64,000 nucleotides of DNA, from assembly GCF_011806455.1 (NCBI RefSeq), contig NZ_JAATOT010000006.1, positions 186,001 to 250,000 of the forward strand. The letters run 5' to 3'. The notes beneath the pieces were generated by a model, which was not told the DNA's origin, made no database searches, and saw nothing but the letters and a program-made list of their open reading frames with translations. This document shows positions 1 to 8,176 of the stretch, piece by piece. This DNA is from Celeribacter sp. HF31. Lineage in GTDB: Bacteria; Pseudomonadota; Alphaproteobacteria; Rhodobacterales; Rhodobacteraceae. The translations under genes were made by a program, and so were the position numbers. Position 1 is the first letter of the stretch. The number at the start of each line of letters is the position of its first letter.

Positions 1-1
1 G

Positions 2-382
2 GCGGCGGCGAAAATTTCGGACCAGATCGTCTATGCCTCCGACATCGACGAGGTCGCCGTTGAGGTGGCGCAGTCCAATGTCGATGCCAACGATCTCTCG
101 GGCCGCGTCATCTGTCTCGAGGCCGCGGGGTTCAACCATCCTGATCTGGCCGAAAAAGCGCCCTTCGATCTCGTCTTCGCCAACATCCTCAAAGGTCCTC
201 TGGTGGCGCTCGCCCCCGACATGGCGCGCAACGTCAAAGAGGGTGGCCATGTGATTCTCTCCGGGATTCTCAATCCGCAGGCCGATGAGGTCGTCGAGGT
301 TTATACACGCTCCGGGTTCAATCTTGTGGATCGTCAGGAGATTGTTGACTGGACGACGTTGACCATGGCGCGAACTGCCTAA
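2..382 (+). CDS. prmA: Ribosomal protein L11 methyltransferase, C-terminal part (gene cut by window edge)
   Basis: The reading frame is open from the first bases of the window and ends at a TAA at 382, so only the last ~126 residues are seen. PrmA transfers methyl groups from S-adenosylmethionine to ribosomal protein L11 in the cytoplasm. The visible part carries the second half of the Rossmann methyltransferase fold: an acidic loop after a strand (YASDIDEVAVEVA), then FDLVFANIL, the catalytic-loop signature of PrmA, then GGHVILSGIL. The end (WTTLTM) also fits the family. The SAM-binding glycine-rich motif lies upstream, outside the window. Family assignment is firm because NIL followed by the SGIL strand is typical of PrmA rather than of generic methyltransferases. 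Confidence 0.88.
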   Translation, partial: AAAKISDQIVYASDIDEVAVEVAQSNVDANDLSGRVICLEAAGFNHPDLAEKAPFDLVFANILKGPLVALAPDMARNVKEGGHVILSGILNPQADEVVEVYTRSGFNLVDRQEIVDWTTLTMARTA

Positions 383-486
383 AATCAAAGGCAAAAACCG
401 CCTTCTTGCCGTGTTTGCCCCAATTTTGCCACATTTCGCCACAATCATGTCATGGTCGGTGGGGGCCGATGTATGAGGAGGCTGCT

Positions 487-834
487 ATGGCTTACGCCGG
501 TTCGCAGCAATTGAATAAACGGTTGACCCGGATCGAAGCGCGGCGTCGTGCTTTGAGTAAGGGTGTCATTTATTCCGTTAACCAGGATGGGCTGATCATC
601 GCCCGCCCGCGTCGCCGCGGTTTGCGGCGTCCGATCCACCTGTTGTTCGTGGCCATCGCAGGGGTCATGCTGTTCAAGGCGGTGCTCTATGCGACGCTTG
701 GCGCCTCGACCTATGTCGCGCGAGTCGCCGAACTGGCCGAGGGCACGGCAATCGAACGCGCTGGCGCTTGGGTCATGCATGCCGACGATCTCACGATCTG
801 GCTGGCGCTTCAGGGCAAGATGCTCCTGAACTGA
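487..834 (+). CDS. Small conserved membrane protein of unknown function
   Basis: A 115-residue protein. I chose the ATG at 487 because a GAGGAG ribosome-binding site sits six bases upstream; an in-frame ATG at 469 is possible but lacks such a site. The N-terminal ~50 residues are strongly basic (RRRALSKG, RPRRRGLRR). One hydrophobic segment follows (about residues 53-72, HLLFVAIAGVMLFKAVLY), then a short alanine-rich tail, so a single-pass inner-membrane protein with a basic cytoplasmic N-terminus is likely. It stands alone between prmA and ruvC and is followed by a good terminator. I recognise no family and assign no function. Confidence 0.7.
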   Translation: MAYAGSQQLNKRLTRIEARRRALSKGVIYSVNQDGLIIARPRRRGLRRPIHLLFVAIAGVMLFKAVLYATLGASTYVARVAELAEGTAIERAGAWVMHADDLTIWLALQGKMLLN

Positions 835-895
835 AGATATATTCCGGGAGTGAACGGCTGTTTCCCACTTTGCCGCTTTTCATCCCGTCCACGTC

Positions 896-930
896 AAAAC
901 CCGCACCCCCTCCGGTGCGGGTTTTCACTT
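896..930 (+). terminator. Rho-independent terminator after the small membrane protein gene
   Basis: A perfect 12-bp inverted repeat (AAAACCCGCACC at 896-907 and its complement at 914-925) encloses a 6-nt loop. It ends in TTTT and is followed by CACTTTTTT. It should end the transcript of the gene at 487-834. Confidence 0.85.
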
Positions 931-970
931 TTTTATCTGCTCACGGCGTGGCCTCCGCAGGGGGCGGCCT

Positions 971-1083
971 AAAGCGTTTTTCTTTTTATCTGAGCCAGGG
1001 AAAAAGAAAAACGCAGTGCAACATATAAACGTTGTGAGCGCTTCACACCAAATCTGTGATTCAGATTTGATGCGAAACGCTTT
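971..1083. repeat. Intergenic inverted repeats upstream of ruvC
   Basis: The ~300-bp gap before ruvC holds no gene but has nested symmetry. A perfect 14-bp inverted repeat (974-987 with 1001-1014) surrounds 13 nt. A second perfect 8-bp inverted repeat (CAAATCTG at 1049-1056, CAGATTTG at 1062-1069) surrounds TGATT. The edges themselves form an inverted pair, AAAGCGTTT at 971-979 and AAACGCTTT at 1075-1083. The layout resembles a dispersed palindromic intergenic repeat, but only one copy lies in this window. Confidence 0.5.
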
Positions 1084-1231
1084 GACCGGCCGGTCCCGCA
1101 GTCGTGTGACTCGCTGCCCTCGGCAGCGTAGCAGCGTTTCGGTGAAAACGAGGGGCGCAGAAACCAGCCTTGGCAAATGTTCTCGTTTCGTGCTAACTCT
1201 TTGCTAACGAATAAAACGAGCAGGTGAGACC

Positions 1232-1741
1232 ATGCGTGTGATGGGCATCGACCCCGGGCTGCGCAATATGGGCTGGGGCATCATTGATGTCGCGGGGCCC
1301 CGTATCAGCCATGTCGCCAACGGCATCTGCCGCTCGGCCTCTTCCGACGATCTCGCCACGCGGCTTTTGTCGCTCTTCGATCAGCTCACCGCCATTGTCG
1401 AGACCTATCGCCCCGACAGCGCCGCCGTTGAGCAGACCTTTGTCAACAAGGACGCCGTCGCGACGCTCAAACTCGGGCAGGCGCGCTCGGTTGCGCTTTT
1501 GGTCCCGGCGCGCGCGGGCATTCCCATCGGCGAATACGCCCCCAACGCGGTGAAAAAGACCGTCGTCGGCGTGGGACACGCCGCCAAGCAACAGGTCGAA
1601 CATATGATCAAGCTGCAACTGCCCGGCGCCAAACTCGAAGGCCCGGATGCGGTCGACGCCTTGGCTATCGCGATCACGCACTCCTATCACGCGCAATCCT
1701 CGTCTCGACTGCAAGACGCGCTGAGAAAGGCCGCCTCATGA
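1232..1741 (+). CDS. ruvC: Crossover junction endodeoxyribonuclease RuvC
   Basis: A Holliday-junction resolvase of 169 residues, the normal family length. The four acidic metal-binding residues of the RNase H fold are visible: Asp7 in [12 protein letters not shown], Glu67 in AAVEQTF, and Asp139 and Asp142 in [11 protein letters not shown]. It cuts the four-way junction held by RuvAB during recombination repair. The ATG at 1232 follows an AGGTGAG site. Its stop overlaps the ruvA start (ATGA), so the two are translationally coupled. Confidence 0.97.
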   Translation: MRVMGIDPGLRNMGWGIIDVAGPRISHVANGICRSASSDDLATRLLSLFDQLTAIVETYRPDSAAVEQTFVNKDAVATLKLGQARSVALLVPARAGIPIGEYAPNAVKKTVVGVGHAAKQQVEHMIKLQLPGAKLEGPDAVDALAIAITHSYHAQSSSRLQDALRKAAS

Positions 1742-2418
1742 TCGGCAAACTGACGGGTGTCATCGACTATATCGGCACGGATCACGTTCTGATCGACGTG
1801 CGCGGTGTCGGCTATATCGTCTATATTTCCGAGCGCACGCGGATGTCCTTGCCGGGGCGCGGCGCGCCGGTCGCGCTCTATACCGATATGCTGGTGCAAG
1901 AGACCAACCTGCAACTCTTCGGCTTTACCTCCTTGTTGGAAAAGGAATGGTATCGCCTGCTGATCTCCGTGCAGGGCATCGGGTCGAAAGCCGCCATGGC
2001 GATCCTCGGCACTTTGGGGCCGGAGGCGACAGGGCGGGCGATTGCGCTGGGCGATTGGACGGCGGTCAAGGCAGCTCCGGGCGTCGGCCCGAAGATCGCG
2101 CAGCGGGTGGTCAATGAGTTGAAAGATAAGGCGCCGACGGTGATGTCGATGGGCGGCAAATTGTCGGAGGCTTTGGAAGCGCCGGAGACGGTCGAGGTGA
2201 TCGAAAACAACGCACCCGCCGCCAAACCGGCGCCGAAGAAAGCGCCCGCGAAGGCCAATGCATCAGCAGAGGCCGAAGCCCTGTCCGCCCTGCAAAACCT
2301 CGGCTATTCTCCGTCTGATGCGGCACAGGCTGTGGCGCAATCCGCGCAGGACGCGCCGGAGGCGGACACCTCCACCCTGATCAAAGCCGCGCTGCGCCTG
2401 CTTGCGCCGAAAGGGTAA
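1738..2418 (+). CDS. ruvA: Holliday junction branch migration protein RuvA
   Basis: A 226-residue DNA-binding subunit of the RuvAB branch-migration motor. The N-terminal OB-fold ([13 protein letters not shown]), two helix-hairpin-helix segments ([16 protein letters not shown] and [18 protein letters not shown]) and the C-terminal RuvB-contacting domain (from about residue 178, [12 protein letters not shown]) are all present. The linker between domains II and III (about residues 140-177) is long and Ala/Pro/Lys-rich, as is common in alphaproteobacteria. It begins inside the ruvC stop and ends 3 bases before ruvB. Confidence 0.97.
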   Translation: MIGKLTGVIDYIGTDHVLIDVRGVGYIVYISERTRMSLPGRGAPVALYTDMLVQETNLQLFGFTSLLEKEWYRLLISVQGIGSKAAMAILGTLGPEATGRAIALGDWTAVKAAPGVGPKIAQRVVNELKDKAPTVMSMGGKLSEALEAPETVEVIENNAPAAKPAPKKAPAKANASAEAEALSALQNLGYSPSDAAQAVAQSAQDAPEADTSTLIKAALRLLAPKG

Positions 2419-2421
2419 GAG

Positions 2422-3450
2422 ATGGAAAGCCCTGACCCCACTTTGCGCCCGGAGCGCCAACCGCAGGATGCCGATCGCGCCCTGCGCCCGCAGGCGCTTG
2501 AGGAATTCATCGGTCAACAAGAGGCCCGCGCCAATCTGCGCGTGTTCATCGAGAGCGCCAAGATGCGCGAAGAGGCGATGGACCATGTGCTGTTCCACGG
2601 TCCGCCGGGTCTCGGCAAAACCACGCTGGCACAAATTATGGCGCGTGAGTTGGGTGTGAATTTCAAGATGACCTCCGGGCCGGTCTTGGCGAAGGCGGGC
2701 GATCTGGCCGCGATTCTGACCAATCTCGAAGCGCGGGATGTGTTGTTCATCGACGAGATTCACCGGATGAACCCGGTGGTCGAAGAGGTGCTTTACCCGG
2801 CAATGGAGGATTTCGAGCTCGATCTGGTGATCGGCGAAGGCCCCGCCGCGCGCACCGTGCGGATCGAGTTGCAGCCCTTTACGCTCGTGGGCGCGACCAC
2901 GCGGCTTGGGCTTTTGACCACACCTCTCAGGGACCGTTTCGGCATCCCGACGCGATTGCAGTTCTACACCACCGAAGAGCTGCACGAGATCGTCACCCGT
3001 GGCGCGCGCCTCTTGGGCGTGCCCGCCGAGCCGGACGGCGCGCATGAGATCGCCAAACGTGCGCGCGGCACGCCCCGGATCGCCGGGCGGCTCCTGCGAC
3101 GTGTGGTGGATTTCGCCGTGGTCGAGGGCGACGGGCGGATTACGAAATCTCTGGCCGATGGGGCGCTGACGCGTCTGGGGGTGGACCTTTTGGGCCTCGA
3201 TGGGGCCGACCGGCGGTATCTCGGGATGATTGCGGAGAATTATGGCGGGGGGCCTGTCGGTGTTGAGACCCTGGCGGCGGCGCTGTCCGAGTCCCGCGAT
3301 GCCATTGAAGATGTGATCGAACCGTATTTGTTGCAGCAGGGCCTCATTCAGCGCACCCCGCGTGGGCGGATGTTGGCCCAGAAAGCGTGGAAACATCTGG
3401 GGCTCGAGGCCCCGAAAACGCCGGATCAGTCCGATTTGTTTGGGAAGTGA
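2422..3450 (+). CDS. ruvB: Holliday junction branch migration helicase RuvB
   Basis: A 342-residue AAA+ ATPase that forms hexameric rings driving branch migration with RuvA. Walker A is GPPGLGKTT (residues 60-68) and Walker B is DEIH (111-114). Sensor and arginine-finger segments ([18 protein letters not shown]) follow, then the winged-helix C-terminus ([18 protein letters not shown]). It is the last gene of the ruvCAB operon. Its TGA stop is part of a repeated 24-nt motif (3449-3472) described separately. Confidence 0.98.
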   Translation: MESPDPTLRPERQPQDADRALRPQALEEFIGQQEARANLRVFIESAKMREEAMDHVLFHGPPGLGKTTLAQIMARELGVNFKMTSGPVLAKAGDLAAILTNLEARDVLFIDEIHRMNPVVEEVLYPAMEDFELDLVIGEGPAARTVRIELQPFTLVGATTRLGLLTTPLRDRFGIPTRLQFYTTEELHEIVTRGARLLGVPAEPDGAHEIAKRARGTPRIAGRLLRRVVDFAVVEGDGRITKSLADGALTRLGVDLLGLDGADRRYLGMIAENYGGGPVGVETLAAALSESRDAIEDVIEPYLLQQGLIQRTPRGRMLAQKAWKHLGLEAPKTPDQSDLFGK

Positions 3451-3472
3451 GTATTTGAGCCACAAAGGAGAC
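3449..3472 (+). repeat. 24-nt GAGTATTT...GAC motif, copy 1
   Basis: Begins with GAGTATTT, contains AGCCAC in the middle and ends GGAGAC. It starts inside the TGA of ruvB and overlaps the likely TTG start of the next gene. Three other 24-nt copies lie at 16365-16388, 34354-34377 and 48691-48714. Confidence 0.6.
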
Positions 3473-3775
3473 ATCAGCCTTGCGGAATTGCAGCGTCAAG
3501 CGAAGGCTGTGAACGACATTTATGTCGAGACCTTTGGTCTGACGCGTGACGGGTTGATGTTGATCGGCAAGATGACCGAAGAGATGGGCGAAGTGGCGTC
3601 GGCTTATCTCAAACTCCACGGACGCGCACGGGGCGCGGATGGCGACCCGGAGGCTTTGCGGCGTGATTTTGAGGATGAGCTGGCGGACCTATTGGGGTTT
3701 CTGGCGGTTTTGGCGGAGACTGAAGGCGTTGACCTTTCAGAGGCTTTCGCCCGCAAATGGGGCAAGTATCTATGA
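3455..3775 (+). CDS. MazG-like nucleotide pyrophosphohydrolase
   Basis: About 106 residues, all-alpha NTP-PPase fold. The metal-binding acidic pattern is clear: EEMGE (in KMTEEMGEVASAYLKL) and, after a short linker, EDELADLLGF. Such proteins hydrolyse (d)NTPs to monophosphates, often for nucleotide-pool cleaning; the exact substrate cannot be read from sequence. No ATG lies near the N-terminus. The TTG at 3455, five bases after the ruvB stop, gives a protein beginning SHKGDISLAELQ, but the start is uncertain. It is probably co-transcribed with ruvB. Confidence 0.75.
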   Translation: MSHKGDISLAELQRQAKAVNDIYVETFGLTRDGLMLIGKMTEEMGEVASAYLKLHGRARGADGDPEALRRDFEDELADLLGFLAVLAETEGVDLSEAFARKWGKYL

Positions 3776-3862
3776 GGGCAGGCAAGAGGCCTTCGCGCAT
3801 TGCTTTATTTGGTATTCAGCGGCACCATGCGAGCCATATATTTTAGCATGGAGAGACTTGAG

Positions 3863-4666
3863 ATGCGCGGGATGTCAGGAATTTTTCTGAGCGTACTGCT
3901 GGCTTTTGCAGGCGGGTCCGAGGCCAGCGCAGAGACGCAGGTGCAGACGCGGGCGGGTCTGGCGCAAGTGACAGGGGCTTATACGGAAAAATCCGTGACC
4001 ATCGGCGGCGTGTCTTTGCCATTGCCCGAGGGGTTGGCCTATATCGACATCGAGGAACAGCTTGGGGATCTCTTGCTTTTGTCCCTGTCCTATGGCGGCA
4101 ATGCCTGTCCGGCGGAATATGTCTGGGTCCATGCCGTGCCGGGGGCGATCCGCCTGTCTGACACATTCGGCACCTGTTCCGATCTTTATGAACTGAGCTA
4201 TGACAGCGAAACGGTGTCCGTCTCCATGCCGTCGATGCGCTCTGGCGACAATCACAATGTGACCTTTGTCTACGACGGCAAGACCATTCGCGAAGAGGCG
4301 GGCAGCCGTAAAGAACAAGGGGTGGCGACGGTTGCCGGATGGCAGGGGCAACACATCTCCATGGTTATCGGAGATGCTGGATGGGAGGGATATTTCCTGT
4401 CTTTCATGCCGCCTGAGGCGCTGGCCGATGCGCGGCGTATTCTCAATGTCGGACACAACATGGAGTGGCAGGGGCCGTGGCTAACGGCTTGGGCCTGTCA
4501 GCCGCATGCCTGCAATTCAACGCGTGGTGCGATTGCGATGACGGCGGATGGCACGGGGGTGATTGTGGCCCTTTGGGAGGGCGCGACCGGCGTCAGGCTT
4601 TGGGGCAACCCGAAGGGATTGCCCTTGCCGGGGACGGTTCTCGACGTGGTGGCCCAGCAAAACTGA
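3863..4666 (+). CDS. Secreted protein of unknown function
   Basis: A 267-residue protein starting at the ATG at 3863 (GAGAGACTTGAG upstream). In-frame ATGs at 3827 and 3848 would only lengthen the N-terminus. Residues 1-22 form a classic signal peptide (basic start, hydrophobic LSVLLAFAGG, cleavage after ASA). The mature part has scattered cysteines (NACPAEYVW, GTCSDLYEL, WACQPHACNS), so disulfides in the periplasm are plausible. No catalytic motif or family is recognised. It runs alone between the MazG-like gene and the opposite-strand aroQ. Confidence 0.75.
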   Translation: MRGMSGIFLSVLLAFAGGSEASAETQVQTRAGLAQVTGAYTEKSVTIGGVSLPLPEGLAYIDIEEQLGDLLLLSLSYGGNACPAEYVWVHAVPGAIRLSDTFGTCSDLYELSYDSETVSVSMPSMRSGDNHNVTFVYDGKTIREEAGSRKEQGVATVAGWQGQHISMVIGDAGWEGYFLSFMPPEALADARRILNVGHNMEWQGPWLTAWACQPHACNSTRGAIAMTADGTGVIVALWEGATGVRLWGNPKGLPLPGTVLDVVAQQN

Positions 4667-4695
4667 ACGAGGAACTGAACAAGGGGCGTGGGGGA

Positions 4696-5133
4696 TTAGC
4701 CCAGCAAATGCCCCATCTGCGCCACAGCCAGTTTGTAGCCGTTGACGCCAAACCCCGCCATGACCGCATCGGCGCGCATGGAGACATAGGAGTGGTGGCG
4801 GAAAGCTTCGCGTTTGTGGACCTGTGAGATATGCACCTCGATCACCGGACCTTCGAAGGTGTTCAATGCATCGAGAATGGCGACCGACGTATGCGTATAG
4901 GCCGCCGGGTTGATGACGATGCCAGCGGCTTTGTCGCGGGCTTCGTGGATCAGCTCGATAATTTCGCCCTCGTGATTGCTTTGCGCGAAGACGATGTCGA
5001 GATCATGGCTGGCGGCCTCAGTGGCACAAAGTGCTTCGACATCTTCGAGCGTGTCGGCGCCGTAAATCTCCGGCTGGCGTTTGCCCAGAAGGTTCAGGTT
5101 GGGACCGTTCAGGATGTAGATTGTCTTGCTCAT
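4696..5133 (-). CDS. aroQ: 3-dehydroquinate dehydratase, type II
   Basis: A 145-residue type II dehydroquinase that converts 3-dehydroquinate to 3-dehydroshikimate in the shikimate pathway. The signature [12 protein letters not shown] (residues 8-19), the catalytic Tyr24 in [14 protein letters not shown] and the His-containing [17 protein letters not shown] are all present. The ATG at 5133 is preceded by GAGG. It is a single gene on the minus strand between plus-strand neighbours. The gene at 4696 and the secreted protein at 4666 converge, and I see no strong terminator hairpin between them. Confidence 0.96.
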   Translation of the reverse strand: MSKTIYILNGPNLNLLGKRQPEIYGADTLEDVEALCATEAASHDLDIVFAQSNHEGEIIELIHEARDKAAGIVINPAAYTHTSVAILDALNTFEGPVIEVHISQVHKREAFRHHSYVSMRADAVMAGFGVNGYKLAVAQMGHLLG

Positions 5134-5240
5134 GATGCGCCTCGTCTCGTTTTCGCGGCCAAGCTACGCGGGGCAGGGGTTGCTGCGCAAGCCACCCTGT
5201 TGCAAAAGAGCGGCGAAACCTTGTGACGCGAGAGAGCCAG

Positions 5241-5870
5241 ATGACGGACATCACACCAGAACGGATCGAAGAGTTTTTCACCCGCTCGAATGGCGATTAC
5301 GTCTTTGCGCGCTGGGGGCGGCCGATTGCGCCCGTGGTGTTTGGCGTCGCGGACGAAACACTGGTGACGGTGAAATCCGCGATCGAGGCCTGTGTCGCCA
5401 TCGCCGGTCATCGCATCGAAGAGATGGACCCGGAGCTGGGCACGAACCTCATGGTGTTCTTCCTGTCGGATTGGGCGGAGCTGTTGGACGTGCCGCATAT
5501 GGGCGATCTGATCCCCGACCTGGAGGCGCGGGTGGCGACACTCCAGGAGCGCAATGCGCATCAATACCGGGCCTTCCGGTTTGACGACCAAGGCGCGATC
5601 AAGGCGTGTTTCACCTTTGTGCGCATGGGCGGCGCGATGGATGAGGTGCCCGCCGAGGTGATCGCGCTGTCTCAGGCGGTGCAGGCGATGCTTTTGTGGT
5701 CGGATGTGGAGTTCACCCAAGACAGCCCGCTGGCTGAGACCTCCGAGGGCACGGTGGTGCGCCCGAATGTGGCCAATGTGCTGCGCGCGGCCTACGATCA
5801 GATGTTGCCCGATGCGGCGCGGGATGCCTCGCATGCTTTGCGACTCTACGCGCGGGTGATCGCGGGTTGA
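5241..5870 (+). CDS. Conserved hypothetical protein
   Basis: About 209 residues from the ATG at 5241 (GAGAG upstream); a GTG at 5223 would add six residues. It is a soluble, acidic protein with no signal peptide or membrane segment. Motifs I can see but cannot name are DYVFARWGRPIAPVVFGV near the N-terminus, LMVFFLSDWAEL in the middle and a C-terminal helix. It looks like a well-kept single-domain protein, probably conserved in relatives. The thpR start overlaps its stop (TTGA), so the two are translationally coupled, but no function follows from that. Confidence 0.7.
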   Translation: MTDITPERIEEFFTRSNGDYVFARWGRPIAPVVFGVADETLVTVKSAIEACVAIAGHRIEEMDPELGTNLMVFFLSDWAELLDVPHMGDLIPDLEARVATLQERNAHQYRAFRFDDQGAIKACFTFVRMGGAMDEVPAEVIALSQAVQAMLLWSDVEFTQDSPLAETSEGTVVRPNVANVLRAAYDQMLPDAARDASHALRLYARVIAG

Positions 5871-6409
5871 GAGCCTTTGTCGGTCTTCCTCTGCCGGGCG
5901 ATCTGACGGATCGGCTGGAAATTTTGGCCATGGGGCTGCGCTTTGGGCGCGCCGTGCCAGCGGAGAACATGCATATTACCCTGGCCTTTCTGGACGATCA
6001 GTCGGAAGATGTTTTGGCGGAGCTACATGACGAGCTTTCCGGTCTGCACCTGCGTGCGCCGGAGATCGAGATCAAAGGCCTCGATGTCTTTGGCGGCGAC
6101 AAACCGCGTCTGCTCTTTGCCAATGTCGAACCGAACGAAGCGCTGACCGCCTTGCACAAAAAGATACGGCAAGCGGCGCGGTCGGTCGGGATCGAGCGGT
6201 CTCATGAGCGGTTTCGCCCTCATGTCACGCTGCGTCGGTTCAACCGCCTGCATCCGGGCGAACATCAGGAGTTGGAACATCTGATCGCCTTGCAGGGGGC
6301 TTTTGCATGGCCGAAATTCCACGCGCAGAGGTTTGAGATGGTGCAGTCTGTCCTAAGCCATGAGGCGGCGCAGTATGAGACCCTTGCGAGCTATCCGCTC
6401 GCGCCCTAG
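5867..6409 (+). CDS. thpR: RNA 2',3'-cyclic phosphodiesterase (2H family)
   Basis: A 180-residue 2H phosphoesterase of the LigT/ThpR type, which opens 2',3'-cyclic phosphates on RNA. The two histidine motifs are visible: HITLAFL with His36 and Thr38, and HVTLRRF with His119 and Thr121. The family start MRAFVGLPLP fixes the start at a TTG (5867) that overlaps the previous stop. Its substrate in the cell is not known for most members. Confidence 0.9.
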   Translation: MRAFVGLPLPGDLTDRLEILAMGLRFGRAVPAENMHITLAFLDDQSEDVLAELHDELSGLHLRAPEIEIKGLDVFGGDKPRLLFANVEPNEALTALHKKIRQAARSVGIERSHERFRPHVTLRRFNRLHPGEHQELEHLIALQGAFAWPKFHAQRFEMVQSVLSHEAAQYETLASYPLAP

Positions 6410-6436
6410 GGTCGCAGAAAACGAAAGGCCTAACAG

Positions 6437-6826
6437 ATGATCCACACGCTCCCCGTCCATGTCTATTACGAGGACACCGATCTCGCGGGCATCGTCTATT
6501 ACGCCAATTACCTCAAATTCATCGAACGCGGTCGCACCGAATGGGTGCGCGACTTGGGCGTCGATCAGGTCAAGCTCAAGGAAGAAGAGGGCATCGTCTT
6601 TGCCGTCCGGCGCGTCGAGGCGGATTACCTGTCTCCGGCCAGATTCGATGACGATCTGGTGGTCGAAACAGCGCTTGAGGCTATGACGGGTGCCCGGATC
6701 GTGGTCAGTCAAAAGGTCAAGCGCGGCGAAGAAGAGCTTTTCGTGGCCCAGGTCACCCTCGTGGCGCTCACAGCAACGGGTCATCCGGCGCGTCTTCCGG
6801 CGGTTCTCCGCCGAAATCTGCACTAA
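6437..6826 (+). CDS. ybgC: Acyl-CoA thioesterase YbgC (Tol-Pal system associated)
   Basis: A 129-residue hot-dog-fold thioesterase. The 4-hydroxybenzoyl-CoA thioesterase-type active-site motif is clear (YYEDTDLAGIVYYANYL, catalytic Asp15). It hydrolyses short-chain acyl-CoAs and is typically the first gene of tol-pal operons. Here it lies 146 bp upstream of tolQ. That gap leaves room for a separate tolQ promoter. Confidence 0.93.
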   Translation: MIHTLPVHVYYEDTDLAGIVYYANYLKFIERGRTEWVRDLGVDQVKLKEEEGIVFAVRRVEADYLSPARFDDDLVVETALEAMTGARIVVSQKVKRGEEELFVAQVTLVALTATGHPARLPAVLRRNLH

Positions 6827-6972
6827 GCCCGCTGCAAAATCGCCGAAAATCGGAAAATCTTGCCCAACTCTCACAGGTTCGTGTTGGCGAAGCCCCTGTG
6901 GATAGGATAGAATCTGAGTTAATGATGAGAGCCGTGTAAATGCGGCCAACAGGCGATTAAAAGAGCAGGTTC

Positions 6973-7668
6973 ATGGACCAGACACCCCTTGCGATGGCGC
7001 AGGAGATCGATTTCTCCTTGCTGGCGCTTTTCATGCGCGCAACCTTCATTGTGAAAATCGTGATGATCCTTTTGATCGTGGCCTCGTTTTGGTCATGGTC
7101 GATCATCATCCAGAAATTCATCGCCTATAAAAAGGCCCGCGCGGAAGCCGCCGCCTTTGATCAGGCCTTTTGGTCGGGCGAGCCCTTGGACGAGCTTTAC
7201 GACCAAATCTCTGGCAGTGCGATGTCTGCGCCCGAACGCGTCTTTGCCGCCGGCATGACCGAGTGGCGTCGTTCTCACAAAGCCGATGGCGGACTGATCG
7301 CGGGGGCGCAATCGCGCATCGACCGCTCGATGGATGTGGCGATTGCCAAAGAGAGCGAAGAGATGACCTCGGGCCTCTCCTTCCTCGCCACGGTCGGCTC
7401 CACCGGGCCTTTCATCGGTCTTTTCGGCACCGTTTGGGGCATCAAGACCGCTTTCGAAGACATCGCCATGGCGCAATCGACCAACCTCGCTGTCGTGGCA
7501 CCGGGCATTGCGGAGGCGCTTTTGGCCACGGCGCTTGGCCTCTTGGCTGCTATTCCGGCGGTGATTTTCTACAACAAACTCAACGCCGACAGCGACCGCA
7601 TCCTGGGCGGATACGAAGCCTTTGCCGACGAATTCGCGACCATCCTGTCGCGGGAATTGGACAGCTGA
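6973..7668 (+). CDS. tolQ: Tol-Pal system protein TolQ
   Basis: A 231-residue inner-membrane protein of the MotA/TolQ/ExbB proton-channel family. It has three membrane segments: one near residues 20-45 and two near 135-160 and 170-195. The conserved FLATVGSTGPFIGLFGTVWG segment and the APGIAEALLATALGLLAAIPA segment are the channel-forming parts. With TolR it uses the proton gradient to energise TolA and keep the outer membrane attached during division. It lies one base before tolR. Confidence 0.96.
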   Translation: MDQTPLAMAQEIDFSLLALFMRATFIVKIVMILLIVASFWSWSIIIQKFIAYKKARAEAAAFDQAFWSGEPLDELYDQISGSAMSAPERVFAAGMTEWRRSHKADGGLIAGAQSRIDRSMDVAIAKESEEMTSGLSFLATVGSTGPFIGLFGTVWGIKTAFEDIAMAQSTNLAVVAPGIAEALLATALGLLAAIPAVIFYNKLNADSDRILGGYEAFADEFATILSRELDS

Positions 7669-7669
7669 G

Positions 7670-8140
7670 ATGGGCGCGGGTGTGGTACAAAAACAGGGCG
7701 GAGGCGGGCGTCGTGGACGTCGCCGTCGCCCCGCCGCGATGAGTGAGATCAACGTCACGCCTTTCGTCGACGTGATGCTCGTTTTGCTGATCATTTTCAT
7801 GGTGGCCGCCCCGATGATGACCGTCGGCGTGCCGGTGGAACTGCCGGAAACGGCGGCGACCGCCTTGCCGCAAGAGGAACAGGAACCGCTCACGATCACG
7901 CTCACCGCTGAGGGCCAAGTGCTCTTGATGGAGAACGAGACGCCTGAGAATGATCTGGTGAACAAGCTTCAGGCCATCTCCGCCGAGCGCAACGATGACA
8001 AAATCTTCCTGCGCGCCGATGGATCTGTGCCCTACGAACGTGTGGCTCAGGTCATGGGAGCGCTCAATGCGGGCGGGTTCCGCTCCATCGGTCTGGTGAC
8101 CGAACAGGGCGGACCGCGCCTTGACGGCTCAGGAAACTAA
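7670..8140 (+). CDS. tolR: Tol-Pal system protein TolR
   Basis: A 156-residue ExbD/TolR protein. The cytoplasmic tail is Gly/Arg-rich (GGGGRRGRRRR). The single membrane helix (about residues 31-49) holds the essential aspartate, Asp34, in NVTPFVDVMLVLL. The periplasmic domain follows. The ATG at 7670 sits one base after the tolQ stop. The stop codon region is the first unit of a 12-nt tandem repeat that runs toward tolA. Confidence 0.95.
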   Translation: MGAGVVQKQGGGGRRGRRRRPAAMSEINVTPFVDVMLVLLIIFMVAAPMMTVGVPVELPETAATALPQEEQEPLTITLTAEGQVLLMENETPENDLVNKLQAISAERNDDKIFLRADGSVPYERVAQVMGALNAGGFRSIGLVTEQGGPRLDGSGN

Positions 8141-8167
8141 CCTGGAAACTAAACTGGAAACTAGGGA
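8132..8167 (+). repeat. 12-nt tandem repeat, three units, at the tolR-tolA junction
   Basis: GGAAACTA starts at 8132, 8144 and 8156, an exact 12-base period. The first copy includes the tolR stop. The repeats add ~24 nt to the gap before tolA. Confidence 0.7.
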
Positions 8168-8176
8168 ACAGTCGGC

